A stretch of 64,000 nucleotides of DNA from assembly GCA_016712035.1 (NCBI GenBank), contig JADJRT010000002.1:186001-250000 (forward strand), given 5' to 3'. This document shows positions 18,431-29,367 of the stretch, one piece after another; within the stretch, counting starts at the first letter, position 1, and every line of letters starts with the position of its first letter. The position numbers and the translations under genes were made by a program. Under the pieces are notes generated by a model. It had not been told where the DNA came from and searched no databases. It saw nothing but the letters and a program-made list of their open reading frames with translations. The stretch comes from Flammeovirgaceae bacterium (GTDB lineage Bacteria; Bacteroidota; Bacteroidia; Cytophagales; Cyclobacteriaceae).

Positions 18431-21400
18431 GAAAGAACTACCACCCCTAGCCCAATAAAGTTCTGGCTATTCATTGCATTTACTTTTCTTCTTTCATCGG
18501 CATATGCCCAAATACCCAAACTGGATTGGGCTAAAAATGCTGGAGGGCCTGGTGAATATTGCTTGGGTAATTCAATAAATACCGACATAAATGGAAACGT
18601 CTATGTTGCTGGGACGTTTAGTGGGACAATCGATTTTGATCCTGGACCTGGTATCTTTGAAGTGTCGTCTGTCACAGAGCAAGATGCTTATCTTCTGAAG
18701 CTCGATATCAATGGAGGTTTTATATGGGTGAGAAATATGGGGACTCTCTGCCTCCTCCATTGTTCTGGATGGAGCAGGTAATATTTATGTAACCGGGATA
18801 TATTATGATGATGGAAATTTTGGAACCTTCCCACTCACCAATAATGGGCACACAGATATTTTTGTTTGCAAATTGGATTCTGATGGAAATTTTCTCTGGG
18901 CCCAGGGATTGGAGGCCCGAATATGAGTACAGTAATTCTATAACACTTGAACCTTCTGCCGATGGGCATGACGTTTATGTAACAGGCTCTTATCAATCCA
19001 CCATAGATTTTGATCCCGGTGTCGGAGTAACTCCACTCTCTTCCGTTGCAGGAAGCGATGATGTGTTTGTTTTAAAACTGGATGAAGATGGAAGTTTCCT
19101 TTGGGCAAGAAGTATGGGTGGTACTGAGTCTGAGACTGGCAATTCCATTTCTGTTCATATGGGTAAAGTTTTTTTAACCGGATATTTCAATGACACTAGT
19201 CCCAATGATGCAGACTTTGATCCAAATGGAGGAACAGCGTACCTCGTTTCTAATGGAGAACAAGATATTTTCATTTGCAGCCTAACCAAGGACGGTGATT
19301 TTGATTGGGCCAAACAGATTGGAGGATTAGGTCACGACTATGGAAATTCTATAACCGCAGATGCAAGTGGAAATGTGTACACAACCGGATCCTTCTATTA
19401 TCCAGACCCAGTTGACTTTGATCCAGGGCCGGGTATTTTTGAATTAACGGCAACGGGTAATCCTGAAGATATTTTCATTCTAAAACTAGATCCTGCTGGA
19501 GATTTTGTTTGGGCAAAGAGTATGGAAAGCTTAGGAGGAGATTCTAATGGAGTTGGCTATTCAATTACCGCTAGCACTACAGGAGATATTTATGTAGCCG
19601 GCCACTTTTACGGTGCGGTGGATTTTGATCCAGATCCTGCCGTCACTTTTTTTCTAACTTCAGACCCGGGTCCTATTTTTATTTCGAAATATTCATCCGC
19701 AGGAGATTTAGTCTGGGCGTCAGCTTATGGTGGCCATTCAAATGATGTGGCCAATTCCATAGTGTTGGATATTGTAGGAAATACCTACGTGACTGGATCT
19801 TTTCAGGGAACAGATGTTGACTTCGATCCCGGTAATTGCGTTTTCAATTTAAGTGCGGTCGGACAGCCGGATATTTTTATACAAAAAATTGGCACTACTA
19901 TGTGCTCTGGGCTAGCCATTGTGCTTCAGCCTGAATCCATGACAGTAGTTGCAGGGGAAACCGTGATATTAGAAGTGGAAGCTACGGGGACAACTAACAT
20001 CTCCTACCAATGGCAAATTTATAATACAGCCACAGATGATTATGAAGATTTAAATAGTAACGGCATCTATTCCGGTGTTTCTACTTCCACCCTATCTGTG
20101 AATACTACTGGTAGCGTTGGAGAAGGTAATTATCGTTGTAAAGTATCTGGTGACTTATCTGGTGATGTTTTTTCAGATGATGCTTCACTTACTTTCAGCG
20201 GCAATGGTTTATCGCTTTCCAATAATCACATCAAACAATTTCCTATCACCAACGGATACACAACTAACATTGTAGCAGGAGATAGCTATTCAGTGATAAG
20301 AGGAGGTTTTGATGGAGTAGGACCTTATCAGGGAAGTGGGGCAGTGATCAATTCAGTAACAGGGGCCCACGATACTGCTTATCCAATTTTTCATTTTGGT
20401 AGCGGGGATATAATATCTGATGGCAGTGGCGGCTGGTATATCACCAGCTTTTCGGACATTAATGGCGAGCCAACTGGAATTCCGGTACATATAAAAGCAG
20501 ACAAAACAATCGATGAAAATATGTTTCCCCAAAGCAAATGGAACTGTCTCTCTGCTCGCGTTGGATGGCAACACCTTATACATTGCGGGTAGCTTTACTC
20601 AAATTGACGGCACTCCTCGAAATAGATTAGCCGCCTTCGATATCACCACAAGAACTCTTTTGCCCTGGGACACAGGCATCAACAGCATAAATTTTCTTGA
20701 TAAGCTGACAGCGTCTGGTGGAATCGTTTATGTAGGAGGTCAATTCACTTCTATCGGAGGGGCCCCAAGAAAAAATATTGCAGCCATGGATGGTACAACA
20801 GGTGTGGTTACAGCATGGAACCCCACCGCAGACGGAATCAATGCAAGCGTGAGTGACATTCTTGTATCAGGGAGCCTGGTTTACCTTAGCGGATACTTCT
20901 CCACTATCGGAGGTACTTCAAGAAGAAGCCTTGCAGCAATAGACATAACTACGGGTGTCGCAACTTCATGGAACCCTAACCCAACGGGTATCGGATTTGG
21001 TTCCGGCTCCGTAGTGGAAGCTATGTTGATTAGCGGAAGCACCATGTATATGGGTGGCACCTTTACAAAAGTGGGTGGTACAGATCGAGAATATTTGGCT
21101 GCCGTGGATATTTCAACAGGTTTACTCACCAGCTGGATCCCAATTTTGATGATTCAAGAGTCTATACACTGGCGCTTAGCGGAACGACACTCTATGCAGG
21201 AGGCACTTTTAGCACTGTTAATGGACTGCCCAATAAATATCTTGTGGCAGTGAGCACGGTTGATGGAACACTTCAAAGCTGGAATCCCGATCCAAACGCA
21301 TATGTTCTTAACATGGCACTTTCCGGAACATCTCTTTTTGTGACGGGTGATTACTTTCAAATCAATTGGCCTGATGCCAACAATTTTGCAGTTGTTGATA

Positions 21401-23091
21401 ATACTACTGGTGACATTTATTTAGCTGATCTCGATTTAGGAGGCGGTACAATTGATTATGCCATGACCAGCGGAAATACATTGTATGTTTCAGGATCATT
21501 CACACAAGTAAATGGACAATCACGTCAGGGGCTGGCAGCCGTTGATATTACCACAGGCACTGTGCTACCATGGTCACCAACAACTGACAACCTGGTGAGT
21601 GCAATCTCAGTAAATGGAACTTCGGTATATCTGGGGGGAAATTTCTCAGACGTGAATGGAGATTCCCGAAATGGTTTGGCTGCTGTTGATGCGACCACCG
21701 GTAATACACTTTCGTGGAATGCGGGTGTAACTATAAATGGTGAGGTGAGGACGCTCTATGCCACAACAAACCAATTATACATTGGGGGAGATTTCACTGA
21801 TGTGAATGGCTTGGCTAGAAACCGTGTTGCTTCTTTCAATCTATCAACGGGTAGCTTGTTACCCTGGAATCCAGCAACTGGAGACATTCAAGACGTTGTA
21901 AAAATTGAAGTCAATGCAAAATGGGTAGCTGTAAAAAATTCTTCAGATGAAGTAACAGCCTTCAGTTCAACCTCTGGAATAGTTAATGATAATTTTACAA
22001 ATATCAGTGATTTTACACTGGCTGATGATCAACTCATTCTAGGACCTTCTCTTTCTGCATACGATCTGTATAACAATGATTACACATCATGGTCACCAGA
22101 TGTAGGAAGTGACCCGGATGGCGATCCTGCTGTATCAGCAGTTGCATTCGCAGCAGATAAAATTATAGTTGGTGGATATTTTGATAACATGGGATTTGAA
22201 GGAAGGACTAATCTGGGAGCATATCTGGCTACCATTCCATCTTCATTGATACAAATTACAACGCAACCGACAGATTTAACAAGTTGCTTAGGAGAATCAA
22301 TCACATTTACTGTTGCGGCAACAGGTACAACAAACCTAACCTATCAGTGGCAATTTTCTACAGATGGAATAGTATTTACTGATCTTATTGATAATGATAA
22401 TTACGCAAACACGACTACTGCTACTTTGTCCGTAAATACAACGAACAACATTGGCGCTGGTCACTATCGATGTCAAATCAATGGCGACCTCTCGCTTGCA
22501 TCATTCACGAATGATATAACCTTGGCAATAAATGCTCTCCCTTCTGCGCCTATTGCCAGTAATCAATCTAGTTGTCTTGAAGCGAGCGTAACCCTTTCAG
22601 CTTCCGGGGGCACGGATGGTGCGTATCGTTGGTACACGGAGGCCACCGCAGGTTCAAATATTTCAGGTGAAGTAAACAGCAACTACACAACAACCATACT
22701 TGACGAAACTTCAATCTATTATGTGTCACTTATAAATTCGTTGTGCGAAAGTAATAGAACACCCATCACTATCACTATTGGAGGATCTGCTTGTGTCGGG
22801 TCGGGAGAGCTTGTGGTATATAACGGTATCTCTCCAAACGGAGATTTGTACAATGAAAAATGGATTATCGAAAATATTGAGCTATCAACGGAAACCAGAG
22901 AAAACAAAGTTTCAATTTACAATCGCTGGGGTAGCCAGGTGTTTGAAGTGGCCGATTATAACAATGATACGAATGTGTTTAAAGGACTTAACCAAAATGG
23001 AGGCGAACTTCCTTCGGGCACCTATTACTATAAGATAGAATTCACGAATGGCCAATCTTCTAAAACGGGGTATCTTGTATTGAAACGATAG
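18428..23091 (+). CDS. Type B protein B: giant T9SS surface protein (about five frameshifts)
   Basis: The ATG at 18428 follows the conserved leader and gives a signal peptide ending LLSSAYAQ. Domains in order: six or more SBBP-like repeats with cores TIDFDPGPGIFE and NSIxxDxxGNxYVTG (to ~19890), an Ig-like domain (ISYQWQIYNTATDDYEDL), beta-propeller-like repeats (LYIAGSFTQIDGTPRNRLAAFD, with LPWxP), two more Ig-like domains, and the type B sorting domain (VSIYNRWGSQ, GLNQNGGELPSGTYYYK, GYLVLKR). Breaks lie at 18739-18742, 18905-18918 (two losses), 20524-20530 and 21142-21143. Repaired length is about 1550 residues. Probably an adhesin or extracellular structural protein; the ligand is unknown. 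It lies just upstream of the PorP/SprF gene, as SprB-type substrates often do. Confidence 0.85.
18530..19890 (+). repeat. SBBP-like repeats in protein B
   Basis: Units of about 65 codons, each with VDFDPGxG, then FxxKLDxxGxFxWAxxxGG, then NSIxxDxxGNxYVTG. At least six copies are readable once the local indels near 18740 and 18910 are allowed for. Confidence 0.75.
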
Positions 23092-23136
23092 CTGTAAAAA
23101 TAGTATCCCATTTTCAGTATCCAAATTTCCGAAGGC

Positions 23137-23854
23137 ATGAATGAAACTAGTAATGCATTAAAGAAAAAGGTTTTTTTATAAAAACGCCTACCTCTATTTT
23201 ATTCTTGCTATACTCGTTACCGTTGTCGCATTTATCCCTTCTTATTTTACAAGATTAAGAGAAACCGATACCGGCCATCACTTTCATGGTATCACAGCAA
23301 CCCTTTGGCTCCTGCTATTCATTGTACAACCATTTTTATATCGAAGAGGATTAATGAAATGGCATCGAAGTATCGGCAAAATATCTTTCTTACTCGTACC
23401 CCTTATCGTTGCTGGCGGATTGAATATGGTGCATAGTATGATGATAGCAAAAGCTAGTTACCCACCACAGGTACCGTATCAATTAGCCTTCATCGATTTC
23501 TTTACCTTGGCCATATTCATTTTATTCTTTGCACTGGCAATGGTACATCGTAAAAATGTTCAACTGCATGCACGTTACATGGTATGCACCGCGTTAGGAC
23601 CATTGATTCCCGCTCTTACCCGTTTACTTTTCCTGATTCCAGGGATCGATAGTTTTAACAAATCACTTAATACGAGTTATGTACTGATAGAATTGGTATT
23701 GCTCTTTTTGCTCCTCGATGATAAGCGATCCGGAAAAATTCGTTCGCCCTATATAATTGCCCTCATGTTGTTCATCACACAACATGGTATGATGAATTTT
23801 GCAAAAGAATGGGAATGGTGGCGAATTGCGATGGATTCCTTTTCCAGCTTATAA
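23137..23854 (+). CDS. Unrecognised multi-pass membrane protein (one frameshift)
   Basis: An ATG at 23137 reads NETSNALKKKVF, then the frame breaks in T7 at 23171-23177. Removing one T continues as YKNAYLYFILAILVTVVAF, joining the long downstream frame. The repaired protein is 238 residues with about six helices. Conserved-looking histidines are at TGHHFHGITATLW, KWHRSIGK and MVHRKNVQLHARYM, suggesting metal or haem binding, but no family is assigned. It resembles the protein at 10771 in layout. The internal ATG at 23354 would lose the first helices. Its 3' end lies 26 nt from the palindrome at 23881. Confidence 0.68.
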
Positions 23855-23880
23855 AATATGGCATTAACTGCCCGGCAATA

Positions 23881-23934
23881 TCACATGATTATGTGATTTC
23901 AATTAACCTCAATACTAAAGAGATTTGGAATATG
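23881..23934 (+). promoter_or_regulatory. Operator-leader element, copy 2 (PorP/SprF)
   Basis: TCACATGATTATGTGA (23881-23896), then a 35-nt leader with TTTCAATTAACC and TAAAGAGATTTGGAAT directly before the ATG at 23932. The layout is the same, to the base, as copy 1. Sequence between palindrome and ribosome site is partly conserved too. Confidence 0.7.
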
Positions 23935-24834
23935 AAAAGTCTTTACATCCCCCTCCTCCTGTTGGCTTCCCTATCAGCATTTGGCCAACAAGATCCGCTC
24001 TACTCCCAATACCTGTTAAACCCGCTTGTTATTAATCCCGCTTATTCCGGGCTTAATAATAATTTTAATGTAATGGTAGGCTACCGCACCCAATGGACGG
24101 GCCTGGACGGGCAACCTCAAACTTTTAATGCCAGTGCACATACCTCTTTAGTCAATAATAAAGTGGGTGCCGGCATTTTAGTTACCACCGATCAAATCGG
24201 GAATTTGAAAACAACCGAAGCAAACGCAACGTTTGCCTACAAATTAAATCTGGAAACAAGTACGTTTAGTTTTGGTATGCAGGCCGGGGTTCAAAGTTTT
24301 GTAAGCAATTATTCTTCACTTTCTATTTTAGATCCCGGTGACCTTGCCTTTACAGGAGGCGAACAAGGTACGCGTATCAATATGGGTGTGGGGGCGATCT
24401 TAAAAAGCGAAAAATATTTTATTGGTTTTTCAGTGCCCCGTTTGCTACCTACCAATTTCGAAAATGGCGATGAGCAATTTGAATTGTATAATCAACATTT
24501 TTATTTGATGGGCGCATACGTCCATTCTCTAAATGAACATATTCGTCTTAAGCCCTCTCTCCTACTTCGTGGTGTGAAGGGAGCACCGGCTACCGTTGAT
24601 CTTGCATTCAATGTAAACTTCAATCAGATGCATACAGCGGGCATCTTTACCCGTAACTTAAATACCTACGGGGTATTGCTGCAAACATTATTGGCAGAAA
24701 AATATCGCTTTGGGTACGTGTTCGAATTACCAACCGACAAATCGGTAGGCTCTCAGTTTACAACTCATGAGCTTACGTTAGGTGTTCTGTTCTCAGCATT
24801 CAGTTTTCATGAACGATCGTTTAGTACTTTTTAA
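23932..24834 (+). CDS. PorP/SprF-family type IX secretion outer-membrane protein
   Basis: The ATG at 23932 follows the conserved leader; longer in-frame starts would read through the palindrome. A signal peptide ends LSAFGQ and the mature protein begins QDPLYSQYLLNPLVINPAYSG, the family hallmark. The rest is a beta-barrel of about 280 residues (GYRTQWTGLDGQPQTF, GAGILVTTDQIG, NTYGVLLQTLLAEKYRFGY). It is intact. In Flavobacterium, SprF-like proteins are needed for secretion of the cognate type B substrate, SprB. Here it lies between two type B genes under the same leader, so it is probably the secretion or anchoring partner of proteins B, C or D. Confidence 0.9.
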   Translation: MKSLYIPLLLLASLSAFGQQDPLYSQYLLNPLVINPAYSGLNNNFNVMVGYRTQWTGLDGQPQTFNASAHTSLVNNKVGAGILVTTDQIGNLKTTEANATFAYKLNLETSTFSFGMQAGVQSFVSNYSSLSILDPGDLAFTGGEQGTRINMGVGAILKSEKYFIGFSVPRLLPTNFENGDEQFELYNQHFYLMGAYVHSLNEHIRLKPSLLLRGVKGAPATVDLAFNVNFNQMHTAGIFTRNLNTYGVLLQTLLAEKYRFGYVFELPTDKSVGSQFTTHELTLGVLFSAFSFHERSFSTF

Positions 24835-24855
24835 AGAATTAAGGTTCAAAATGAG

Positions 24856-24966
24856 CAACGATAATCTGGTTTAAACTCTGGCACGTACTTCTATAAAATC
24901 CAATTTACCAGCGGGCGAGAAAGCGAAAGTGGGTATTTGGTGCTGAAAAACGATAAGTGTTACTGA
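24856..24966 (+). pseudogene. Orphan tail of a type B sorting domain
   Basis: Codons 24877-24966 read SGTYFYKIQFTSGR, then ESESGYLVLKNDKCY and a stop. This is nearly the end of protein D (SGTYFYKIQFTSGR, SSESGYLQLKR). Just upstream, CAACGATAAT at 24856 matches protein D at the corresponding place, but the stretch between is short and out of frame. No upstream coding sequence remains. It is the leftover 3' end of a lost type B gene, or a partial copy of one. Confidence 0.72.
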
Positions 24967-25012
24967 AATATTAACTCTTTGTTTTCTGGATTGAAGGAAT
25001 AAGCATATCTTC

Positions 25013-25066
25013 TCACATGATTATGTGATTCCAATTCACCACAACAGTAAGGAGATTTGGAATGTG
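25013..25066 (+). promoter_or_regulatory. Operator-leader element, copy 3, ending in an orphan start
   Basis: TCACATGATTATGTGA (25013-25028), a 35-nt leader ending TAAGGAGATTTGGAAT, and a GTG at 25064 exactly where the other copies have ATG. The GTG opens only a six-codon frame (to TAA at 25082-25084). The gene for protein C starts 72 nt further on, at 25136. So the leader is complete but detached from its gene. Confidence 0.65.
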
Positions 25067-25135
25067 AAAATTAATGCGCTTTAAGTATTCATTTGTCGGC
25101 ATTCAGTTTTCGTGTCTATTTCTAATTTTTTGAAT

Positions 25136-28100
25136 ATGAAATATTGGATTCTGTCATTTTTAGTTTTGCTGTGTGCCCGGCAAAAGACAATAGCCCAAAA
25201 TTTCATCACGCAATGGAATCTTGCCACCACAGGTTCTGGTCCAACTCAACTATCTTTTGGCACAGCAACCAGTGGCATAGTTAGCTACACCTGGCAGGAA
25301 ATTTCTCCTGGCAGTGCATCAGGCAGTGGCACTTGGAGTGGCGCAACCCTTGCCTTCACGGGGTTACCCGCAGGAGCAACTATTCGCTTGGAGATTGCAC
25401 CCACCAACTTCCAACGTATCATTATCAACAATGGATCAGATCGTAGAAGACTCGTCCAAGTAGAACAATGGGGCAGCGTTGCCTGGACAAGTATGCAAAA
25501 TGCATTTCGCGGTTGTGCAAATCTGCATGTAACCGCCACGGATGTGCCTGACTTATCAGGTGTTTCCGATATGTCAGGAATGTTTAGTTCATGCAACAAC
25601 TTGAATTCACCTGGTAATATTGGCTCTTGGATTACATCGACAGTCACCAATATGTCAGGAATGTTTTCTCTAGCAAGTGCCTTCAACCAAAATATCAACT
25701 CATGGAATACAGGGGCTGTTACTAATATGTCTGGTCTGTTTGCTGATGCCGCTGCCTTCAATCAGGACATTGGAGCCTGGAATACAGCGTCTGTTACTAA
25801 CATGGCTAACATGTTTGGTGGTGCCATTGCCTTCAACCGAAACATAGGAGCATGGAATACTTCGGCTGTTACGAACATGAATAGTATGTTTTTTAGTGCA
25901 TATAGATTCAACCAAAACATCAGTGGATGGAATACTGCCGCTGTTACCAACATGAGTAGTATGTTTGGATATGCTTATGACTTCAACCAAAACATAGGTA
26001 CCTGGAATACCTCGGCCGTTATCAACATGGGCAGGATGTTTGAAGATGCTTTTGACTTCAACCAAAACATAGGTACCTGGAATACAGCAGCCGTTACCAA
26101 TATGAGCGGTATGTTTATTGATGCCTACGCATTTAATCAAAATATTGGAACCTGGAATACCGGGGCCGTTACCAACATGGATCGCATGTTTGATTTCGCT
26201 ACTGCCTTCAACCAAAACATCGGGACCTGGAATACTGCGGCTGTTACTGACATGAGAGGTATGTTTGCTGACGCAGAGGACTTCAACCAAAACATTGGAA
26301 CCTGGACATTAAACCCAGCCGTTAACTTGAGTAATATGCTTAACAATAGCGGTATGGATTGCAGTAATTATTCCGCAACACTTATTGGTTGGAACGCCAA
26401 TCCCGCAACCCCTAATGGCAGAACACTTGGTGCCATAGGAAGGCAATACGGAACCAATGCGGCTGCGGCAAGAACCAATTTAATCAGTACTAAATTATGG
26501 ACTATCACAGGAGATACACCGTCTGGTACTGTTTGCAGTTCGGTACCTACTATTACCAGCTTCGCTCCCGCTAATGGCCCCATCGGCACAACCGTAACCA
26601 TTACTGGAACAAACTTCAGTTCAACATCCGCAAACAACATTGTTTACTTCGGTGCCACCCGCGCAACCGTAACTTCAGCTACCCCAACTCAACTTACCGT
26701 TAGTGTTCCGTTAGGCGCAACCTATCAACCCATATCCGTTTTAGTAAACGGATTAACCGGCTACTCATCAAAACCATTTGTTGTAACTTTTGCTGATGGC
26801 GGTATTATTGATGCATGTTCGTTTGCTGCAAAGGTAGATGTTACCACGGGATCGGAACCCTATAGTATTGCCATCGGTGATTTGGATAGCGATGGAAAAC
26901 CTGATCTGGCTGTAGCGAATCAAATCAGTAATACCATTTCTGTGTTTAAAAACATAAGTATTCTCGGGTCAATCACCGCGGGTTCGTTTGCAGCCAAAGT
27001 TGATTTCATAACTAATTCAGAACCCTATTACGTTGGCATTCACGATCTGGATGGTGATGGAAAACCAGAATTGATTGTCAGTAACAATGACAGTGACAAT
27101 GTTTCCATTTACAAAAACACAACCACTACGGGAGTTATCAATGCCAGTTCATTTGCCGCAAAAGTTGATTTTGCTACAGAAGAAAATCCGTGGAATGTAG
27201 CCATTGATGATTTTGATTTAGATGGAAAACCCGATTTGGCGGTTGTTAATGATGTGAGTAATTCTGTGTCCGTACTTAAAAATCAAACTACACCAGGTAG
27301 CATCACGGCTTCATCCTTTTGCACCAGCCGTAAACTTTGCAACGGGGCTTTTCCTATTGGTATTGATAGCAAAGATTTGGATGGAGACGGCAAATCCGAT
27401 TTAGTTGTAACTAATCAGTCTGACAACTCAATCTCTATATTAAGAAATACCAGCACTGTTGGATCAATTACCGCAACTTCATTTGCTGCAAAAGTAGATC
27501 TTGCTACTGGTTTAGACCCTTATAGTGTATCGATCGGTGACCTGAATGACAATGGCAAACCTGATGTGGTGGTGGCAAATTTTAGTTCGGGCTCTCTATC
27601 TGTATTTGACAACATCAGTAATTCAGGTTCAATTGACTTTTTAACTAAAGTAGATTTTACTTCGGGTGCCGGACCGTTAGACGTTAAGTTATCCGACATA
27701 GATGGGGATGGAAAACCCGATGCGGTTGTCAGCAATGGAGGAAGTCGTATTTCAATTTTGAAAAACCTGAATTCTTCTACGCCCATTGCCATTGGTTCTT
27801 TGTCGTTTCCCATAGATTTTACTTCCACGTCAAATCCGTATGGCCTTGCTATTGGAGATCTTGATGGTAATGGTAAACCTGATATTGCTGCCACTAATTA
27901 TAACGGAAGTACAGTTTCTATTTTACGGAACACAGTTTCTTCACTGCCTATGTTCACAAGTTCATCATTCACCCCCACGAGCGGGCCCGTTGGCACGGTG
28001 GTTACGTTTATAGGTACAAATTTTAGCAGTACACCACTTAACAATACCATTACATTTAATGGCGTGCCAGCCGTAGTAACAGCCAGCACTTCTAGCAGTA

Positions 28101-29297
28101 TTACAGCCACTGTTCCTGTTGGTACCACAACGGGTCCTATCGCCATTGAGATAGGATGTGTTAAAGCTTTCAGTATTTTTCCTTTTACAGTAACTGGTGG
28201 AAACACTATTACCATCACGCAACAGCCTGGGTTTGCCTATGTATGCGAAGGCTCAGCAGCAACGTTTTCTACTGACGCTACGGGCACTACTAACATTATT
28301 TATAAATGGCAAAAGTATGACGGCTCTGATTTTGCAGATATTAATGACGGTGGCGGTTATACAGGAACTACAACAAAAATCTTTCCATCAAACACAGTTG
28401 CTACTGGTTTTAGTGGCAATGGCGAATATCGTTGTCGTATCAATGGCGATTAATGTCACCGCTCTTGTCAATCCGATTCCGGCTAAGACTCTCATCACGT
28501 CAAGTGCTATTGCTGTGGGCAATGCGATAACTATTTGCTCTACTACTGCGCTTACTTTATCGGCACCCGTTGGCTTCACTAATTATCTTTGGTCGGATGG
28601 ATCCATTACGCAACAGATTTCTGTTAGTGTTGCAGGCACTTACTCCGTAGTGGTTACCGATACGCAGGGTTGCACGAGTCCGGCTTCGGATATTCTAACA
28701 GTTACCATAGTACCTGCTCCTTGCACAAATTCGGCTCCGGTTATCAATCCTACCTCTGTTACTACAACCATTGGCGGGCAAACTTCTATTAATCTCTTAG
28801 ATTTGATTTCAGATGCTGACGACAATCTTGTACTCTCTTCGCTCATCGTTATAGTCCAGCCAACCAGTGGGGCACCAACCACGATCACCAATGGGATCTT
28901 ACTCATTGACTACACCGGAATAAATTTTACTGGTACCGATGAATTAACCATCCAAGTATGTGATGTGTTTGGCGAATGCACTCAGCAAGTCATTGAAGTG
29001 GGGGTAATTGGAGATATTGAAATCTACAATGCCGTGTCGCCCAACAACGATGGACTCAACGATATTTTCTACATAGAATACATCAACCTGATTCCTGAAA
29101 CACAGAACAATACTGTCTCCATCTTCAATCGTTGGGGTAGCAAAGTATTTGAAGTGGAAGATTACAACAATAACGATAAGGTATTCAAAGGCCTCAACGA
29201 GAATGGAAATGAATTGCCATCGGGTACATACTTCTACAAAATTGCTTTTGATAGTAGCAAGAAACAAATATCTGGGTATTTGGCGCTGAAGCGATAA
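25136..29297 (+). CDS. Type B protein C: BspA-repeat/FG-GAP surface protein (indels)
   Basis: The ATG at 25136 gives a signal peptide ending KTIAQ. Domains: about ten BspA-type (DUF285) repeats of 25 residues (FNQNIGTWNTAAVTNMSGMF), an IPT/TIG domain (ITSFAPANGPIGTTVTITG), six or seven FG-GAP/VCBS repeats (DLDGDGKPDLAV), a second TIG domain, Ig-like domains, and the type B sorting domain (VSIFNRWGSKVFEVEDY, GLNENGNELPSGTYFYK). At 27317-27347 an extra T and a missing G cancel, leaving a garbled CTSRKLCN where ASSFAPAVNFATG is expected. At ~28450 the frame is lost after YRCRINGD and resumes at INVTALVNP; other Ig domains here have eight to ten more residues at this point. Repaired length is about 1390 residues. 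Probably a cell-surface adhesin. Confidence 0.85.
25610..26310 (+). repeat. Tandem 25-codon BspA-type repeats in protein C
   Basis: About nine to ten near-identical 75-bp units: TTCAACCAAAACAT, ACCTGGAATAC and GTTACCAACATG recur at fixed spacing. The high DNA identity between units makes this segment prone to copy-number change and assembly collapse. Confidence 0.85.
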
Positions 29298-29367
29298 GCT
29301 GTCTCAAAAAAAGATCATGGTTTGACATCGTTGCAAATCTGCTCGCCCTCCGGTAAATTTAGGTTTC

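Noticed and set aside
23809..23931. Longer N-terminus for the PorP/SprF protein
   Set aside because: It reads through the palindrome and leader and buries the signal peptide; the ATG at 23932 is at the conserved leader position.
25610..26310. CRISPR array
   Set aside because: The 75-bp periodicity is codon-based, encodes 25-residue BspA repeats, and has no spacer-repeat alternation; no cas genes are present.
25285..26346. Long minus-strand open frames opposite the BspA repeats
   Set aside because: They mirror the 75-bp repeat of protein C and have no family features; they are shadows of the repeated coding strand.
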